From an uncultured Chromatiaceae bacterium (lineage in GTDB: Bacteria > Pseudomonadota > Gammaproteobacteria > Tenderiales > Tenderiaceae), in assembly GCA_945787785.1 (NCBI GenBank), contig CALZIO010000015.1, positions 1 to 48,980 of the forward strand: DNA of 48,980 nt. Reading direction: 5' to 3'. The notes under the pieces are model-generated. The model had not been told where the DNA came from. It saw only the letters and a list, made by a program, of their open reading frames with translations, and searched no databases. Positions 32,824 through 40,364 of this stretch are shown piece by piece (the stretch's first letter is position 1; every line of letters begins with the position of its first letter). A program made the translations under genes and the position numbers.

Positions 32824-32994
32824 CTAGTCTGCCTCCAGCCTTTGTTGACGGCGCCATAAAGTGGATTGTTGTTGCTGCCAGCAATACGCCTTTTGTTGCG
32901 GCGACGGTTGTTCATCACCCTGCTGCTGTTGCGCCTCGCTTGGTTGTGGTGGCGTCTCAACCTGTGTCACCACTTCATCAAATACAACGCCCAT
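32824..32994 (-). CDS. 56-aa acidic/Gln-rich protein in the hub gene cluster
   Basis: A short frame with good translational context. Its ATG (32992-32994) shares one base with the TGA of the 310-aa gene (TGATG), preceded by GGGGG. Its TAG (32824-32826) is directly followed by the ATG of the hub gene. The product begins MGVVFDEVVTQVE and ends with a basic WRRQQRLEAD helix; the middle is rich in Gln and Pro. No membrane segment. It may be a small hub or adaptor subunit; small proteins at this place are known in other eCIS operons, but I cannot assign it to a named family. It falls below common gene-finder length cut-offs. Confidence 0.7.
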   Translation of the reverse strand: MGVVFDEVVTQVETPPQPSEAQQQQGDEQPSPQQKAYCWQQQQSTLWRRQQRLEAD

Positions 32995-33926
32995 CAATCA
33001 CCCCCATCAAATTCAATCTTTGCCTTCAAGGCACCTGCCGCACCCACATCGGCTTTAAAACTGGCGGACCCTTGCAGCTGTGCCTGACCACCCAAGGCAA
33101 ACGCAGATGACACTTCTGTGCCGAATTGTGCTGTGCCTGCTGGGCGCAAAAAATCACCCAACTTGATACAAACTCCTGCACTGAAACCGGCCTGGGTACG
33201 CAAGCCTGAAAAGGCAGAGCCTGCATTGGCATTCGCACTGACACCCGTCATCGATGACACGCTCGCTGATGGTAAAGATGCGCTTACTTGCAACTCCGCA
33301 CCACCGGAGAAACGCATATTTTCCAAGCCATTTTGTGCTGCGATATCTCTACCAGACGAGGGGTTACATGCCTTTGTCGCCGTTTGTGTCACACCACGAC
33401 CATTGCTATTGGGTGGCGCTGGCGTACGCACATTATTTCCGATTGCATTCCCTAACGCGCCAGCCGTACCGGTATTGGCGGCACGCTCATCCGAACCACC
33501 CTCAAACACATCGTCCTGACTGGCTAAGGTCAGATTGACTGATGCCCGTAGTGGTACACCGTCTGATGAAAAAAAGTCGATAGTCTCTTTATAGGTTTGC
33601 ATCATGCCGGCAAAGGTATACAGGCCCCATTCAAACTCAACGATAGGTGGCGTCTTGTCGTCCTCTTCCGGTTCCATCAATTGCGCGACACGTACGGTAT
33701 GCAGGCGCACATCCTCGCCGCTGTCTGTGGTATCGAAGATGAGATCCATGGTTAGCTTGCCAGTGCTTTCATCAACATACTGCTTGGCCGAGTTGCCCGA
33801 GCCGGTGTTTTTCATTTTGTTGGTGATGGTGTACTGCAGCGATGCCGGATTGAAGTGCACATCGAAGCTATCATCGCTACCGCGAATCTTGAAACTGGCT
33901 CTGACGATGTTGGGTGTGTTTGGCAT
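32994..33926 (-). CDS. CIS tube/LysM-like adaptor (Afp7 type)
   Basis: 310 residues. The first 145 match the contractile injection system tube-protein pattern: a SDDSFDVHFNPASLQYTI strand with the F-N-P-x-S motif, then TMDLIFDTTDSGEDVR, PIVEFEWGLYTFAGMMQTY and VPLRASVNLTLAS. A short SGRDIAAQNGLEN stretch near 192-204 resembles the core of a LysM motif, which follows this domain in Afp7 and gp53-like proteins, but a full LysM is not evident. The remaining 100 residues are Gly/Ala/Ser-rich with weak beta repeats. The role is a tube-baseplate adaptor. AGGAG lies five bases before the ATG. Confidence 0.82.
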   Translation of the reverse strand: MPNTPNIVRASFKIRGSDDSFDVHFNPASLQYTITNKMKNTGSGNSAKQYVDESTGKLTMDLIFDTTDSGEDVRLHTVRVAQLMEPEEDDKTPPIVEFEWGLYTFAGMMQTYKETIDFFSSDGVPLRASVNLTLASQDDVFEGGSDERAANTGTAGALGNAIGNNVRTPAPPNSNGRGVTQTATKACNPSSGRDIAAQNGLENMRFSGGAELQVSASLPSASVSSMTGVSANANAGSAFSGLRTQAGFSAGVCIKLGDFLRPAGTAQFGTEVSSAFALGGQAQLQGSASFKADVGAAGALKAKIEFDGGD

Positions 33927-33934
33927 CTCTACTC

Positions 33935-34429
33935 CTACAATTGCTTGACTGCCGCGGCGGCACGGCCCATGCCTTCATGCACCAGGTGCAATTCTTCAAT
34001 CGCCACTTCATTGTTTTTTGCATTCAGATCCGGCGCCTTGAATTTGGTGGGAATAGCCTTAAGCAACTTCCAGGAAAAAATACCCTTACCCGCCTGATCA
34101 AATAGAGTGATAGTCACATTCAAACGTTGGGCATAAGCACCCTCGCCCACCAGATTGAACCAGGCCCACAGATCATCGGTTTGGGTCAATCCGCGTTTTA
34201 GCACCACAGTACCGAAGCTGATAATGCCCATGCGTTGTACTGCGCCCCAGTTGCGGCCACCCTCTTTAATGGTCTTGGGTTCCATGGTGGCCTCCAGCCC
34301 TGTGCATTCAGCAAAGGCACCGCTGCATAACAATACTTCTCCACCTTCGGTTTCATTGGTGAGCATCTGCTCTTTAAAATCGACCTGGAAGCGAAAGCCA
34401 CGCAGCGGATAGTCGTAGACGTCACTCAT
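33935..34429 (-). CDS. Second tube protein (gp19-like, Afp5 type)
   Basis: 164 residues with the gp19/Hcp-like tail tube pattern: FRFQVDF, a CTGLEATMEP strand, MGIISFGTVVLKRGLTQTDDLWAWF and a final VAIEELHLVHEGM. It is longer and more divergent than the 152-aa tube protein, so it is likely the tube-initiating ring next to the hub, as Afp5 is in the Afp system. The ATG overlaps the stop of the second sheath gene by four bases (ATGA), with GGAGG just upstream. Confidence 0.88.
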   Translation of the reverse strand: MSDVYDYPLRGFRFQVDFKEQMLTNETEGGEVLLCSGAFAECTGLEATMEPKTIKEGGRNWGAVQRMGIISFGTVVLKRGLTQTDDLWAWFNLVGEGAYAQRLNVTITLFDQAGKGIFSWKLLKAIPTKFKAPDLNAKNNEVAIEELHLVHEGMGRAAAAVKQL

Positions 34430-35982
34430 GCTGCCTCCATACCCAATGCAGATAAAGAGACTCGACCACCATCGCCAATCGCCAATTGAATACGCATAGT
34501 TTCGATGCTTGCAGCAGGATTGATCATGACATTCACGATCACACGGCCATTGTCGATGTCTTGCTGTGACATGGTGGAACGATCACAACGCACTTGATAG
34601 GCATCTTCAGGCCGGCGTCCCTCTAGTGCTCCCCTGGCATACATGGCAGCGAGCACATCGCCGAGACGATCCTCAATCTGTTGCCATAAACGTTCACCCG
34701 ATGCCTCGAAGACATACTCTTCACCAATGCCACGCGCTGCGCGCATCACCAATCCTATGGTGCGATTAATATTGGCCTGACGATAATTAATCTCATTACT
34801 GGTAGTGACATCCGACAACATGTGAAATCCATCAGGCGTTGGTCCGATTAAGGAAACACGATCGATCAACGGTGCTTGTGGTGATGCCAGTGGTGGTGCA
34901 GCTGGATTAAGACCAAACTGCTGCGCCTGTGATAACTGCGGTGCAGCATCAATCACATCCTGGAGTAACAAGGCTGTGGCACTGCGGAAGGTGCCGCGAG
35001 TCAATGCATTTTGTGCCAGCAAACCCGCCATTATGCCTTCGGGGGGCTCGAGATTGGCAGGTAGATCACCCGCATAACTCATTTGCATCCAGGGATAAGC
35101 AAGTTGCAAAAATGCTGTGGCAATACTGCTGCTGGTATCCAGGTTACCCGTAAGCCAGGCCTGTTGATGCATGAAGGCAAGTAGATCACGCGCCGCTTCA
35201 CTTTCAGGTTGTGGTAAAGGTAACGCTGCTAATAACTGCACGTCACGACGAAAGTCTGAAATCCACTGCGTGGCTCGGCGAATCACTGTGCGCCAGATGA
35301 CATATTCAGAATCGGTGCAATGGGGTGCGGCAAGATTGATGACCTGTTTCTCTTCTTCAGCAGCTGCCGTGGGTTGGGAACACTCGACAAACTCGGGCTC
35401 CGGTGGCGGCACATCAACAGGTATATGAGTATCTTCGCGATAAATTGATGCTAGCTCTGGTAAATCAGGTAGCACCGCAAACGAGACCTCGGGCAAACCG
35501 AACAGGTGATGTAGGCCATGCCATTCACTGCGATGTGAGCGCTGGCCAGTATAGTTCGGCACCAGCTGCAACAACATGGCATCACGTGCCGCGCGATCGT
35601 CATCAAGCGATACAGGCTCACCCAGACTGATGACAAAACACTTGCGACCACCTTGGGCAAAGAAGGAGCGCACCGCCGCACCGAGATAGCTTGCACCGAT
35701 TGTGTTCTCATCTCCATAGACCCGTTGATCCCATTCAAACAACTGATCAAACTGCTCCCAGTTATGAATCGGCAGTGGCACATCGTAGAGCGATTCCGAC
35801 CCTGTCTGCGCAGCGGCTGAGGTATCGGTTGCCCACCAACCTTCGTACTGTAACCACTGCCTTATGTCAGCAGGTGTGTCAATCGCACGGGTCTTGGCAA
35901 AGCCAATAAAACAGGCCACGTCGGTGCGGTTGCTGGCCGCATCGGCCTGTGGTGCAAGTGCTTCGAAGATCAGTCCCTTCAT
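34426..35982 (-). CDS. Second, divergent sheath protein (Afp4-like)
   Basis: 518 residues. The C-terminal part has the sheath signature: a QVRCDRSTMSQQDIDNGRVIVNVMINPAASIETMRIQ stretch, parallel to the same place in the 562-aa sheath (FFVRCDRSTMTQNDLDNG...). Mid-protein SFFAQGGRKCFVISLG and DVACFIGFAKT resemble sheath domain strands. The N-terminus lacks the typical APGVYVEE start, so this is probably the specialised sheath at the baseplate end rather than the main polymer. A weak GAGG lies 11 bases before the ATG. The gene follows the main tube gene by 17 bases. Confidence 0.85.
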   Translation of the reverse strand: MKGLIFEALAPQADAASNRTDVACFIGFAKTRAIDTPADIRQWLQYEGWWATDTSAAAQTGSESLYDVPLPIHNWEQFDQLFEWDQRVYGDENTIGASYLGAAVRSFFAQGGRKCFVISLGEPVSLDDDRAARDAMLLQLVPNYTGQRSHRSEWHGLHHLFGLPEVSFAVLPDLPELASIYREDTHIPVDVPPPEPEFVECSQPTAAAEEEKQVINLAAPHCTDSEYVIWRTVIRRATQWISDFRRDVQLLAALPLPQPESEAARDLLAFMHQQAWLTGNLDTSSSIATAFLQLAYPWMQMSYAGDLPANLEPPEGIMAGLLAQNALTRGTFRSATALLLQDVIDAAPQLSQAQQFGLNPAAPPLASPQAPLIDRVSLIGPTPDGFHMLSDVTTSNEINYRQANINRTIGLVMRAARGIGEEYVFEASGERLWQQIEDRLGDVLAAMYARGALEGRRPEDAYQVRCDRSTMSQQDIDNGRVIVNVMINPAASIETMRIQLAIGDGGRVSLSALGMEAA

Positions 35983-35999
35983 GCTGATTCAAGCCTCGA

Positions 36000-36458
36000 T
36001 CAAGCCACCTCGAGATCCAGGCCCTCCGCTGATAACACCAGCTCTTCCATGGCCACATCACCACCACCTTTGGCGGCCAGGGTTGGACCAGTGTATTTCA
36101 TGGGCACCACATTACGCAGAGTCCAGGATTCCACATTCTCTCCTGCCTCATCACGTAAGGTGATGACAACCGTACGCTTGGCATCTGGACCATTGCGTTG
36201 TGTCAGCTTCAGCCAATCCCAGAGATCTTGTGAGTTGACAATGCCACGTTTAAGGGTAACGTCCGACACTTTGTGAATACCTGCCACCTTGCGCACATGG
36301 TTCTCTTTTTCATTGCCATTGCGGTACTCGGCCATGGTGATTTCCACGCCCAGACCACTGACATCAGAGAAGCCACCCAAGGGAGCCTCTGGTCCATTCG
36401 GACCATTCATATTAACGATGAAATTAAATGCACCGAAAGGGGTAATACGATCAGCCAT
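36000..36458 (-). CDS. Main tube protein (gp19-like, Afp1 type)
   Basis: 152 residues, standard for phage tail tube/Hcp-like family members. Conserved features are FGAFNFIVNMNG at the start, GGFSDVSGLGVEITMAEY, the H-K-V-x-D-V-T-L-K-R-G strand, and a closing VAMEELVLSAEGLDL. Hexamers of this protein stack to form the inner tube. GGAGG lies eight bases before the ATG. It directly follows the main sheath gene and, being structural, is expected in high copy. Confidence 0.93.
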   Translation of the reverse strand: MADRITPFGAFNFIVNMNGPNGPEAPLGGFSDVSGLGVEITMAEYRNGNEKENHVRKVAGIHKVSDVTLKRGIVNSQDLWDWLKLTQRNGPDAKRTVVITLRDEAGENVESWTLRNVVPMKYTGPTLAAKGGGDVAMEELVLSAEGLDLEVA

Positions 36459-36477
36459 TTTGATTGCCTCCTATTAA

Positions 36478-38166
36478 TCAGTCGCGTGCATCGGCGGTTT
36501 TCTGGCCGATCCGGAAAATGACAAACTCGGCCGGTTTGAGTACGGCCACCCCGATCAGACAGATCAGTCGTCCGTTATCGAGATCATTCTGAGTCATGGT
36601 GCTGCGATCGCAGCGAACAAAGAAAGCCTCTTCCGGTGTGCTGCCCAACAAGTTTCCAGAACGCCATTCGTTATAAAGAAAGCTGGTGACAGCTTCACGG
36701 ATATTGGCCCACAGTTGTGGTCCATTGTTTTCGAACACGGCCCACTGGGTGCTGCGATCTATGGAGTGTTCCAAAAACAGGAAATAACGCCGTGGACCAA
36801 TATATTTCCATTCCGGATCAGAGCTGGCGGTACGCGATCCCCACAAGCGGTAACCACGGCCAGGGAAAAAACGCAGACAGTTCACACCGCGTGGATTCAG
36901 CACCTCTTGCTCTGCATGACTGATGTTGCGCTCAAAGCGTAAGGCACCGCGCACGATTTCGTTACCGGGTGATTTACTCACACTGCGCGCGATGTCGTTG
37001 CGGGCATAGATGCCGCAAATAAAACCGGAAGGCGGCAAACTGATTTCACGCGGAATACTGGCATCATCCGGACGCGCGAGTGGATTGGAAACCACAACCC
37101 AAGGGTAATACATGGCCGCATAACTGGAATCGACCACACTCTTGTCGGTCAATGCCTCGGTTGGGATGATGCCTTGGCGTGCATCCAATACAGAAAAGCG
37201 ATAGGCCTTGCGAGTTTCGGCATGAGTGATCAACGCACTTTGAATGCCGGCCCGGTCAGAAAAAGAGGCATAACCCGGTGAGGCCACAATAGATATATCA
37301 TCAATGCGCGCCAATTCATCTAAGGGTGCGGTGTAAGCGCCTGCCGCTGGCTCGCCACCATCGGTGCCTCCGGTCAGTGTCTGGGCAGTACCATCGATAC
37401 CATCCAGAATTGCATAGGTTCGAAACGCATCGACACCTGTCCCCAGTTCCAGGGCAAAGGCCAGCTCAAGCTGATCAACCAAACGATCTGGCGTTGGATC
37501 AAGTATGTCGCCGATATAACGTGGATGACCGGGCGCCAGGCCGAGATTCTCGTAGAACATTTCATTGCCGTCGGCATCACTGATCAGCACATTGGCAGTG
37601 ATAAAGTTTTCATCACCACTTAGCGTGCCAAAGGCAGTATCACCACTGTCAACAAATCCACTCTCACCACGAATAAATACCGTGCCACCATCATCCATTA
37701 AGCTGCCGCTGGGTGCGCGATCCAATGACATGGCAGTCACAGGTGTTTCGGTCAAGCTGACGGTTACTGTGCCATTTCCGTTGCGGCCAGGAGAACGTGA
37801 GATGAAACGTAGATTATTGACATCATCAGCATCGCCGCCCGCAAACGCGCTACGGGCAATACCATCATTGCCACTCACACTGTAGACACGCTCCATGAAC
37901 AGACGGGCACCGCCGTTATCAAAATAATTTCGCACGGCATGTGCAATGTAGTTGGGTACATCACCCGCACCGAAGTCGAGGTTTTCAAAACCACCGAAGA
38001 TGCGTTCAAAATCACCGAAGCTGGTAATCAACACTGGGGCATCGGTGGTTGGCCCCTTGCGTGTCGGGCCAACAAAGGCGGTGGTGCTGGTGCTGACACC
38101 TTCAATCGATTTGGCGCGAAAACTTGTCTCTTCGACATAGACGCCAGGGGCTAGATATTCAGGCAT
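36478..38166 (-). CDS. Main contractile sheath protein (Afp2/3 type)
   Basis: 562 residues with a classic sheath start (PEYLAPGVYVEETSFRAKSIEGVSTSTTAFVG), the GPTRKGPTTDAPVLITSFGDF strand set and a conserved C-terminal domain (GYRLWGSRTASSDPEWKYI, FFVRCDRSTMTQNDLDNG, CLIGVAVLKPAEFVIFRI). The polymer surrounds the tube and contracts to drive it into the target. GGGAG lies seven bases before the ATG. Upstream is a MITE-like element rather than a short coupled junction, making this one of the few larger gaps in the operon. Confidence 0.95.
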   Translation of the reverse strand: MPEYLAPGVYVEETSFRAKSIEGVSTSTTAFVGPTRKGPTTDAPVLITSFGDFERIFGGFENLDFGAGDVPNYIAHAVRNYFDNGGARLFMERVYSVSGNDGIARSAFAGGDADDVNNLRFISRSPGRNGNGTVTVSLTETPVTAMSLDRAPSGSLMDDGGTVFIRGESGFVDSGDTAFGTLSGDENFITANVLISDADGNEMFYENLGLAPGHPRYIGDILDPTPDRLVDQLELAFALELGTGVDAFRTYAILDGIDGTAQTLTGGTDGGEPAAGAYTAPLDELARIDDISIVASPGYASFSDRAGIQSALITHAETRKAYRFSVLDARQGIIPTEALTDKSVVDSSYAAMYYPWVVVSNPLARPDDASIPREISLPPSGFICGIYARNDIARSVSKSPGNEIVRGALRFERNISHAEQEVLNPRGVNCLRFFPGRGYRLWGSRTASSDPEWKYIGPRRYFLFLEHSIDRSTQWAVFENNGPQLWANIREAVTSFLYNEWRSGNLLGSTPEEAFFVRCDRSTMTQNDLDNGRLICLIGVAVLKPAEFVIFRIGQKTADARD

Positions 38167-38186
38167 GATTTGTCTCCCTTTATCAG

Positions 38187-38331
38187 ATGGATACCTCTAA
38201 AAATTCACTGAACCAGCGCTGGCTGCGTTTAAAACAAATTCAAAATGCTCATTTACTAGTTGTAAATTGTGCTTTTTCATTTGTTTTCGCCTTGCCATCA
38301 TCTGCTTGATTAAATTTTTAGAGATATCCAT
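38187..38331. mobile_element. MITE-like element in the operon
   Basis: The ends ATGGATACCTCTAAAAATTC (38187-38206) and AAATTTTTAGAGATATCCAT (38312-38331) are inverted repeats matching at 18 of 20 bases. They enclose about 105 bases with no open frame. Its right end abuts the stop codon of the 259-aa gene (38332). The structure is that of a small non-autonomous element. I see no clear target duplication. It separates the terminator genes from the sheath gene. Confidence 0.65.
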
Positions 38332-39111
38332 TTACGTTAAATTAATGACTGCTCTTTCCATTCGTCCGGTACTAAGTGTTAAATCCATACTCATTTGTTG
38401 ATTTGCTGCATGATTCTGTTCCAATACATCAGGATTCAGTGGCCATGGCGTGCTAGCGCCCAGTGACAACTCCAAACGCACTGCCAAGGTGTTAACCAAT
38501 ACTGGAGGCTCATCGTCGTCATCGTCTCCCTCATCATCCTCATCTGCGAACTTGGTCACCGGCACACCAGGCACAATCACCAGTGCCTCACCCCGTTCAT
38601 CCGAGATACCACTGGCGAGGATAGAGTCATCCTCCGGATCGACGATACGAATCAAACTGCCGCGCACCGGCGCTGCGGTCAGCGGGTCTGGGCCTTGTGT
38701 CACAGTCACACGAATAGTGCTCCAGTTATGTGACAGTGATGCCGTGCTGGCCGGATACATATCCACATCCTGCGGTACAAACAGCGAGTTAGCGTTATCT
38801 ATATTGCCGGGATTTGGATCGCGCGGTAAGCGCAAGGTCACTAGCCGTGGCAGATAACGTTTCTGAGGATCATTGATCTCAAAGCTGTATTGATTATCTT
38901 CAATGGGCGGGCTATTCGGTGGTTCTTGAAATGATTCAATATGTTCTTCCAGGTCATCGGCATGAGTCACCACATACAAGCCGCGAACATTACGCACCAC
39001 CCGGGCGGTGTCTGAACTGAGTGTCATGGCACGGGTAATTGGTGTCTGTGTTACCCGATCAACCAGGCGCATCGCCCCTAATACACGTTGTTCGATACGT
39101 TCAATCAGCAT
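38332..39111 (-). CDS. eCIS-associated protein of unknown role (259 aa)
   Basis: I do not recognise a named family. Three parts are visible: an N-terminal beta region (RVVRNVRGLYVVTHADDLEEHIESF), a middle with RGSLIRIVDPEDDSILASGISDERGEALVIVPG that resembles a carboxypeptidase-regulatory/prealbumin-like strand set, and a highly acidic loop of Asp and Glu near 190-200. Its ATG overlaps the TAA of the Pvc16-like gene by one base, so the two are coupled. Placement next to the terminator suggests a partner at the distal end of the sheath-tube. Inference only. Confidence 0.65.
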   Translation of the reverse strand: MLIERIEQRVLGAMRLVDRVTQTPITRAMTLSSDTARVVRNVRGLYVVTHADDLEEHIESFQEPPNSPPIEDNQYSFEINDPQKRYLPRLVTLRLPRDPNPGNIDNANSLFVPQDVDMYPASTASLSHNWSTIRVTVTQGPDPLTAAPVRGSLIRIVDPEDDSILASGISDERGEALVIVPGVPVTKFADEDDEGDDDDDEPPVLVNTLAVRLELSLGASTPWPLNPDVLEQNHAANQQMSMDLTLSTGRMERAVINLT

Positions 39112-39719
39112 TAGTCTGTCTTCTCTTCATACTGATAACGTGTTGCTACAACCGGCAGGCCGGTTGCTGAGTCTTCCGGATCGATACGAATCACACGTGC
39201 GATATAAGAAAGTGACAGGCGATAGTCAGGTGCCAATGCATCCCAGACGCGCATCAGATCCTCGTTGGATAGCTCTGCCGGAATAATCTGCACCACGTCA
39301 TCATTGCGCCAACCCCCCTCTTCCGTTAAGGAAGAGACATCCATGATCGGATGTTGATGTAGCTGTGACATAGCCCATGCACAAATAGTCTGTTCAGCAG
39401 CGGCACTATCGGCCCAGATACTGATCAAAAAATGCAGATCAACTGACAAGGGTAATGGCGCATCACTTGAATTTCTGGCAACCGGTTGACTGCGCACGTG
39501 TTCATTGATCAACACACGATAAAGATAAAGTGACAGGGACGTACCCAAATCAATACTGGGATCCAGCTCTCCCGATGACAACACTCTGAAGGTGCATGGA
39601 TATTCATCCTGCATCGTGGTACCAGGATCACCTTCTGGCACTGGATACGCTTCATAGGCATTATGCAAAAACTGAATAATTGAGTTACACACTGAATGGA
39701 TGCTGTTTATATTTGCCAT
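39111..39719 (-). CDS. Tail terminator (Pvc16/Afp16, DUF4255-like)
   Basis: 202 residues. The pattern fits the Pvc16 N-terminal family: IHSVCNSIIQFLHNAY, a mid-region TSLSLYLYRVLINEHVRSQP, LPLSVDLHFLISIWADSAAAEQTICAWAMSQLHQHPIMD and DLMRVWDALAPDYRLSLSYIARVIRID. Members cap the sheath and tube at the end away from the baseplate. Here it lies near the start of the operon, not the end as in Afp. The ribosome site is weak (GAG five bases before the ATG). Confidence 0.88.
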   Translation of the reverse strand: MANINSIHSVCNSIIQFLHNAYEAYPVPEGDPGTTMQDEYPCTFRVLSSGELDPSIDLGTSLSLYLYRVLINEHVRSQPVARNSSDAPLPLSVDLHFLISIWADSAAAEQTICAWAMSQLHQHPIMDVSSLTEEGGWRNDDVVQIIPAELSNEDLMRVWDALAPDYRLSLSYIARVIRIDPEDSATGLPVVATRYQYEEKTD

Positions 39720-39754
39720 CTTTGCTCATTCTTTAATGTATTCATTCTTTTCAT

Positions 39755-40003
39755 TCAGTGATTCTTATTGTTCAAACGGTAAACTGGTCCTTGTTCACCC
39801 TTATCACGCCCTGTTGTGACGATGCCGGAATGAGACAACTGCTCAAGAGCGGCTTGCACAACATCCAGTTCATTACGGATTCGCTGGCGCGATACCCACC
39901 AGGTGGCGATTCCCTCAAGGGAGTCTGATGCGTTGGGGTGTTCTTCCAGGTAGCGTTCGATTTCTTGGGCTACCTTTTTGACCCGACCTTCCCAATCACA
40001 CAT
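39755..40003 (-). CDS. Winged-helix-like small protein, first gene of the eCIS operon
   Basis: 82 residues, from an ATG with AGGGG six bases upstream. Helices VKKVAQEIERYLEEH and RIRNELDVVQAALEQL followed by a SGIVTTGRDKGEQGPVYRLN hairpin resemble a winged helix-turn-helix with its wing. It could bind DNA and regulate the operon, or be a structural protein that kept the fold. It lies about 20 bases after the predicted sigma54 transcription start and 35 bases before the terminator gene. Confidence 0.6.
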   Translation of the reverse strand: MCDWEGRVKKVAQEIERYLEEHPNASDSLEGIATWWVSRQRIRNELDVVQAALEQLSHSGIVTTGRDKGEQGPVYRLNNKNH

Positions 40004-40033
40004 GAGCGACCCCTGTTTTGTTTCCCTACATTG

Positions 40034-40049
40034 AGCAGAATGTGTGCCA
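40034..40049 (-). promoter_or_regulatory. Sigma54 promoter for the eCIS operon
   Basis: The minus strand reads TGGCACACATTCTGCT. GG and GC are separated by exactly ten bases; the -24 element is a perfect TGGCAC and the -12 element CTGC differs from TTGC at one base. The predicted start of transcription is near 40023, giving a leader of about 20 bases before the first ATG, with AGGGG in it. Sigma54 promoters need an ATP-driven activator; a gene for one lies at 41213-42589. Confidence 0.7.
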
Positions 40050-40156
40050 GCCAGCTTGGTCAGACAAGTTATTGATTTTTATGGAAGCGAATTTGATGAA
40101 GGCTTGATTGATAGGGCAATTAAGACCCAGTTGAGATGACGATATAGGGCTCTTTT

Positions 40157-40187
40157 ACCCCATCAAGGGGTGTCGGACTATTTTACA
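40157..40187. promoter_or_regulatory. Likely activator-binding region between divergent sigma54 promoters
   Basis: ACCCC-N5-GGGGT (40157-40171) is a perfect small palindrome and runs into TGTCGGACTATTTTACA (40171-40187). A weaker related sequence, starting TGACGATATAGGGC and followed by TTTTACC, overlaps it to the left (about 40137-40160). The region is about 110-120 bases from the leftward promoter and 75-100 bases from the rightward one, suitable for an enhancer shared by both. The binding protein is not proven. Confidence 0.4.
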
Positions 40188-40260
40188 TATAAGCATTTAA
40201 TTAAATACTTCTCAATCGAGAAAGCCCTTAACTCCTTGATGCTTTTCCTAAAATTGATTC

Positions 40261-40276
40261 TGGCTTAATAATTGCC
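40261..40276 (+). promoter_or_regulatory. Sigma54 promoter for the PEP-CTERM gene
   Basis: TGGCTTAATAATTGCC has GG and GC separated by ten bases, TGGC at -24 and a perfect TTGC at -12. Transcription would begin near 40287-40290, 75-80 bases before the ATG at 40365. It points away from the eCIS promoter at 40034-40049. Confidence 0.7.
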
Positions 40277-40282
40277 TTATTT

Positions 40283-40318
40283 ACCCTAAATAGGTTTTTT
40301 CTTTATAAATTTTAGGGT
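40283..40318 (+). promoter_or_regulatory. Leader stem-loop before the PEP-CTERM gene
   Basis: ACCCTAAA (40283-40290) pairs perfectly with TTTAGGGT (40311-40318) over a 20-base loop containing a T-run. The predicted transcript would start within or beside the left arm, so this could be either a leader hairpin or a DNA-level operator. Confidence 0.35.
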
Positions 40319-40364
40319 GATGCGGAGAGAATCTAACCCCATAGAGATATAGGAGAAGTGTTTG

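Noticed and set aside
3579-40003. Prophage or type VI secretion locus
   Set aside because: No capsid, portal, terminase, integrase or lysis genes and no TssJ/L/M or ClpV genes are visible. DUF4157 proteins, Pvc16-like terminator, CIS_tube protein and the AAA+ ATPase fit an eCIS.
40187-40215. Sigma70-type promoter (TTGAGA, 17 bases, TTATAT) on the minus strand before the eCIS operon
   Set aside because: The -10 match is poor. The sigma54 promoter at 40034-40049 is much better and closer to the first gene.
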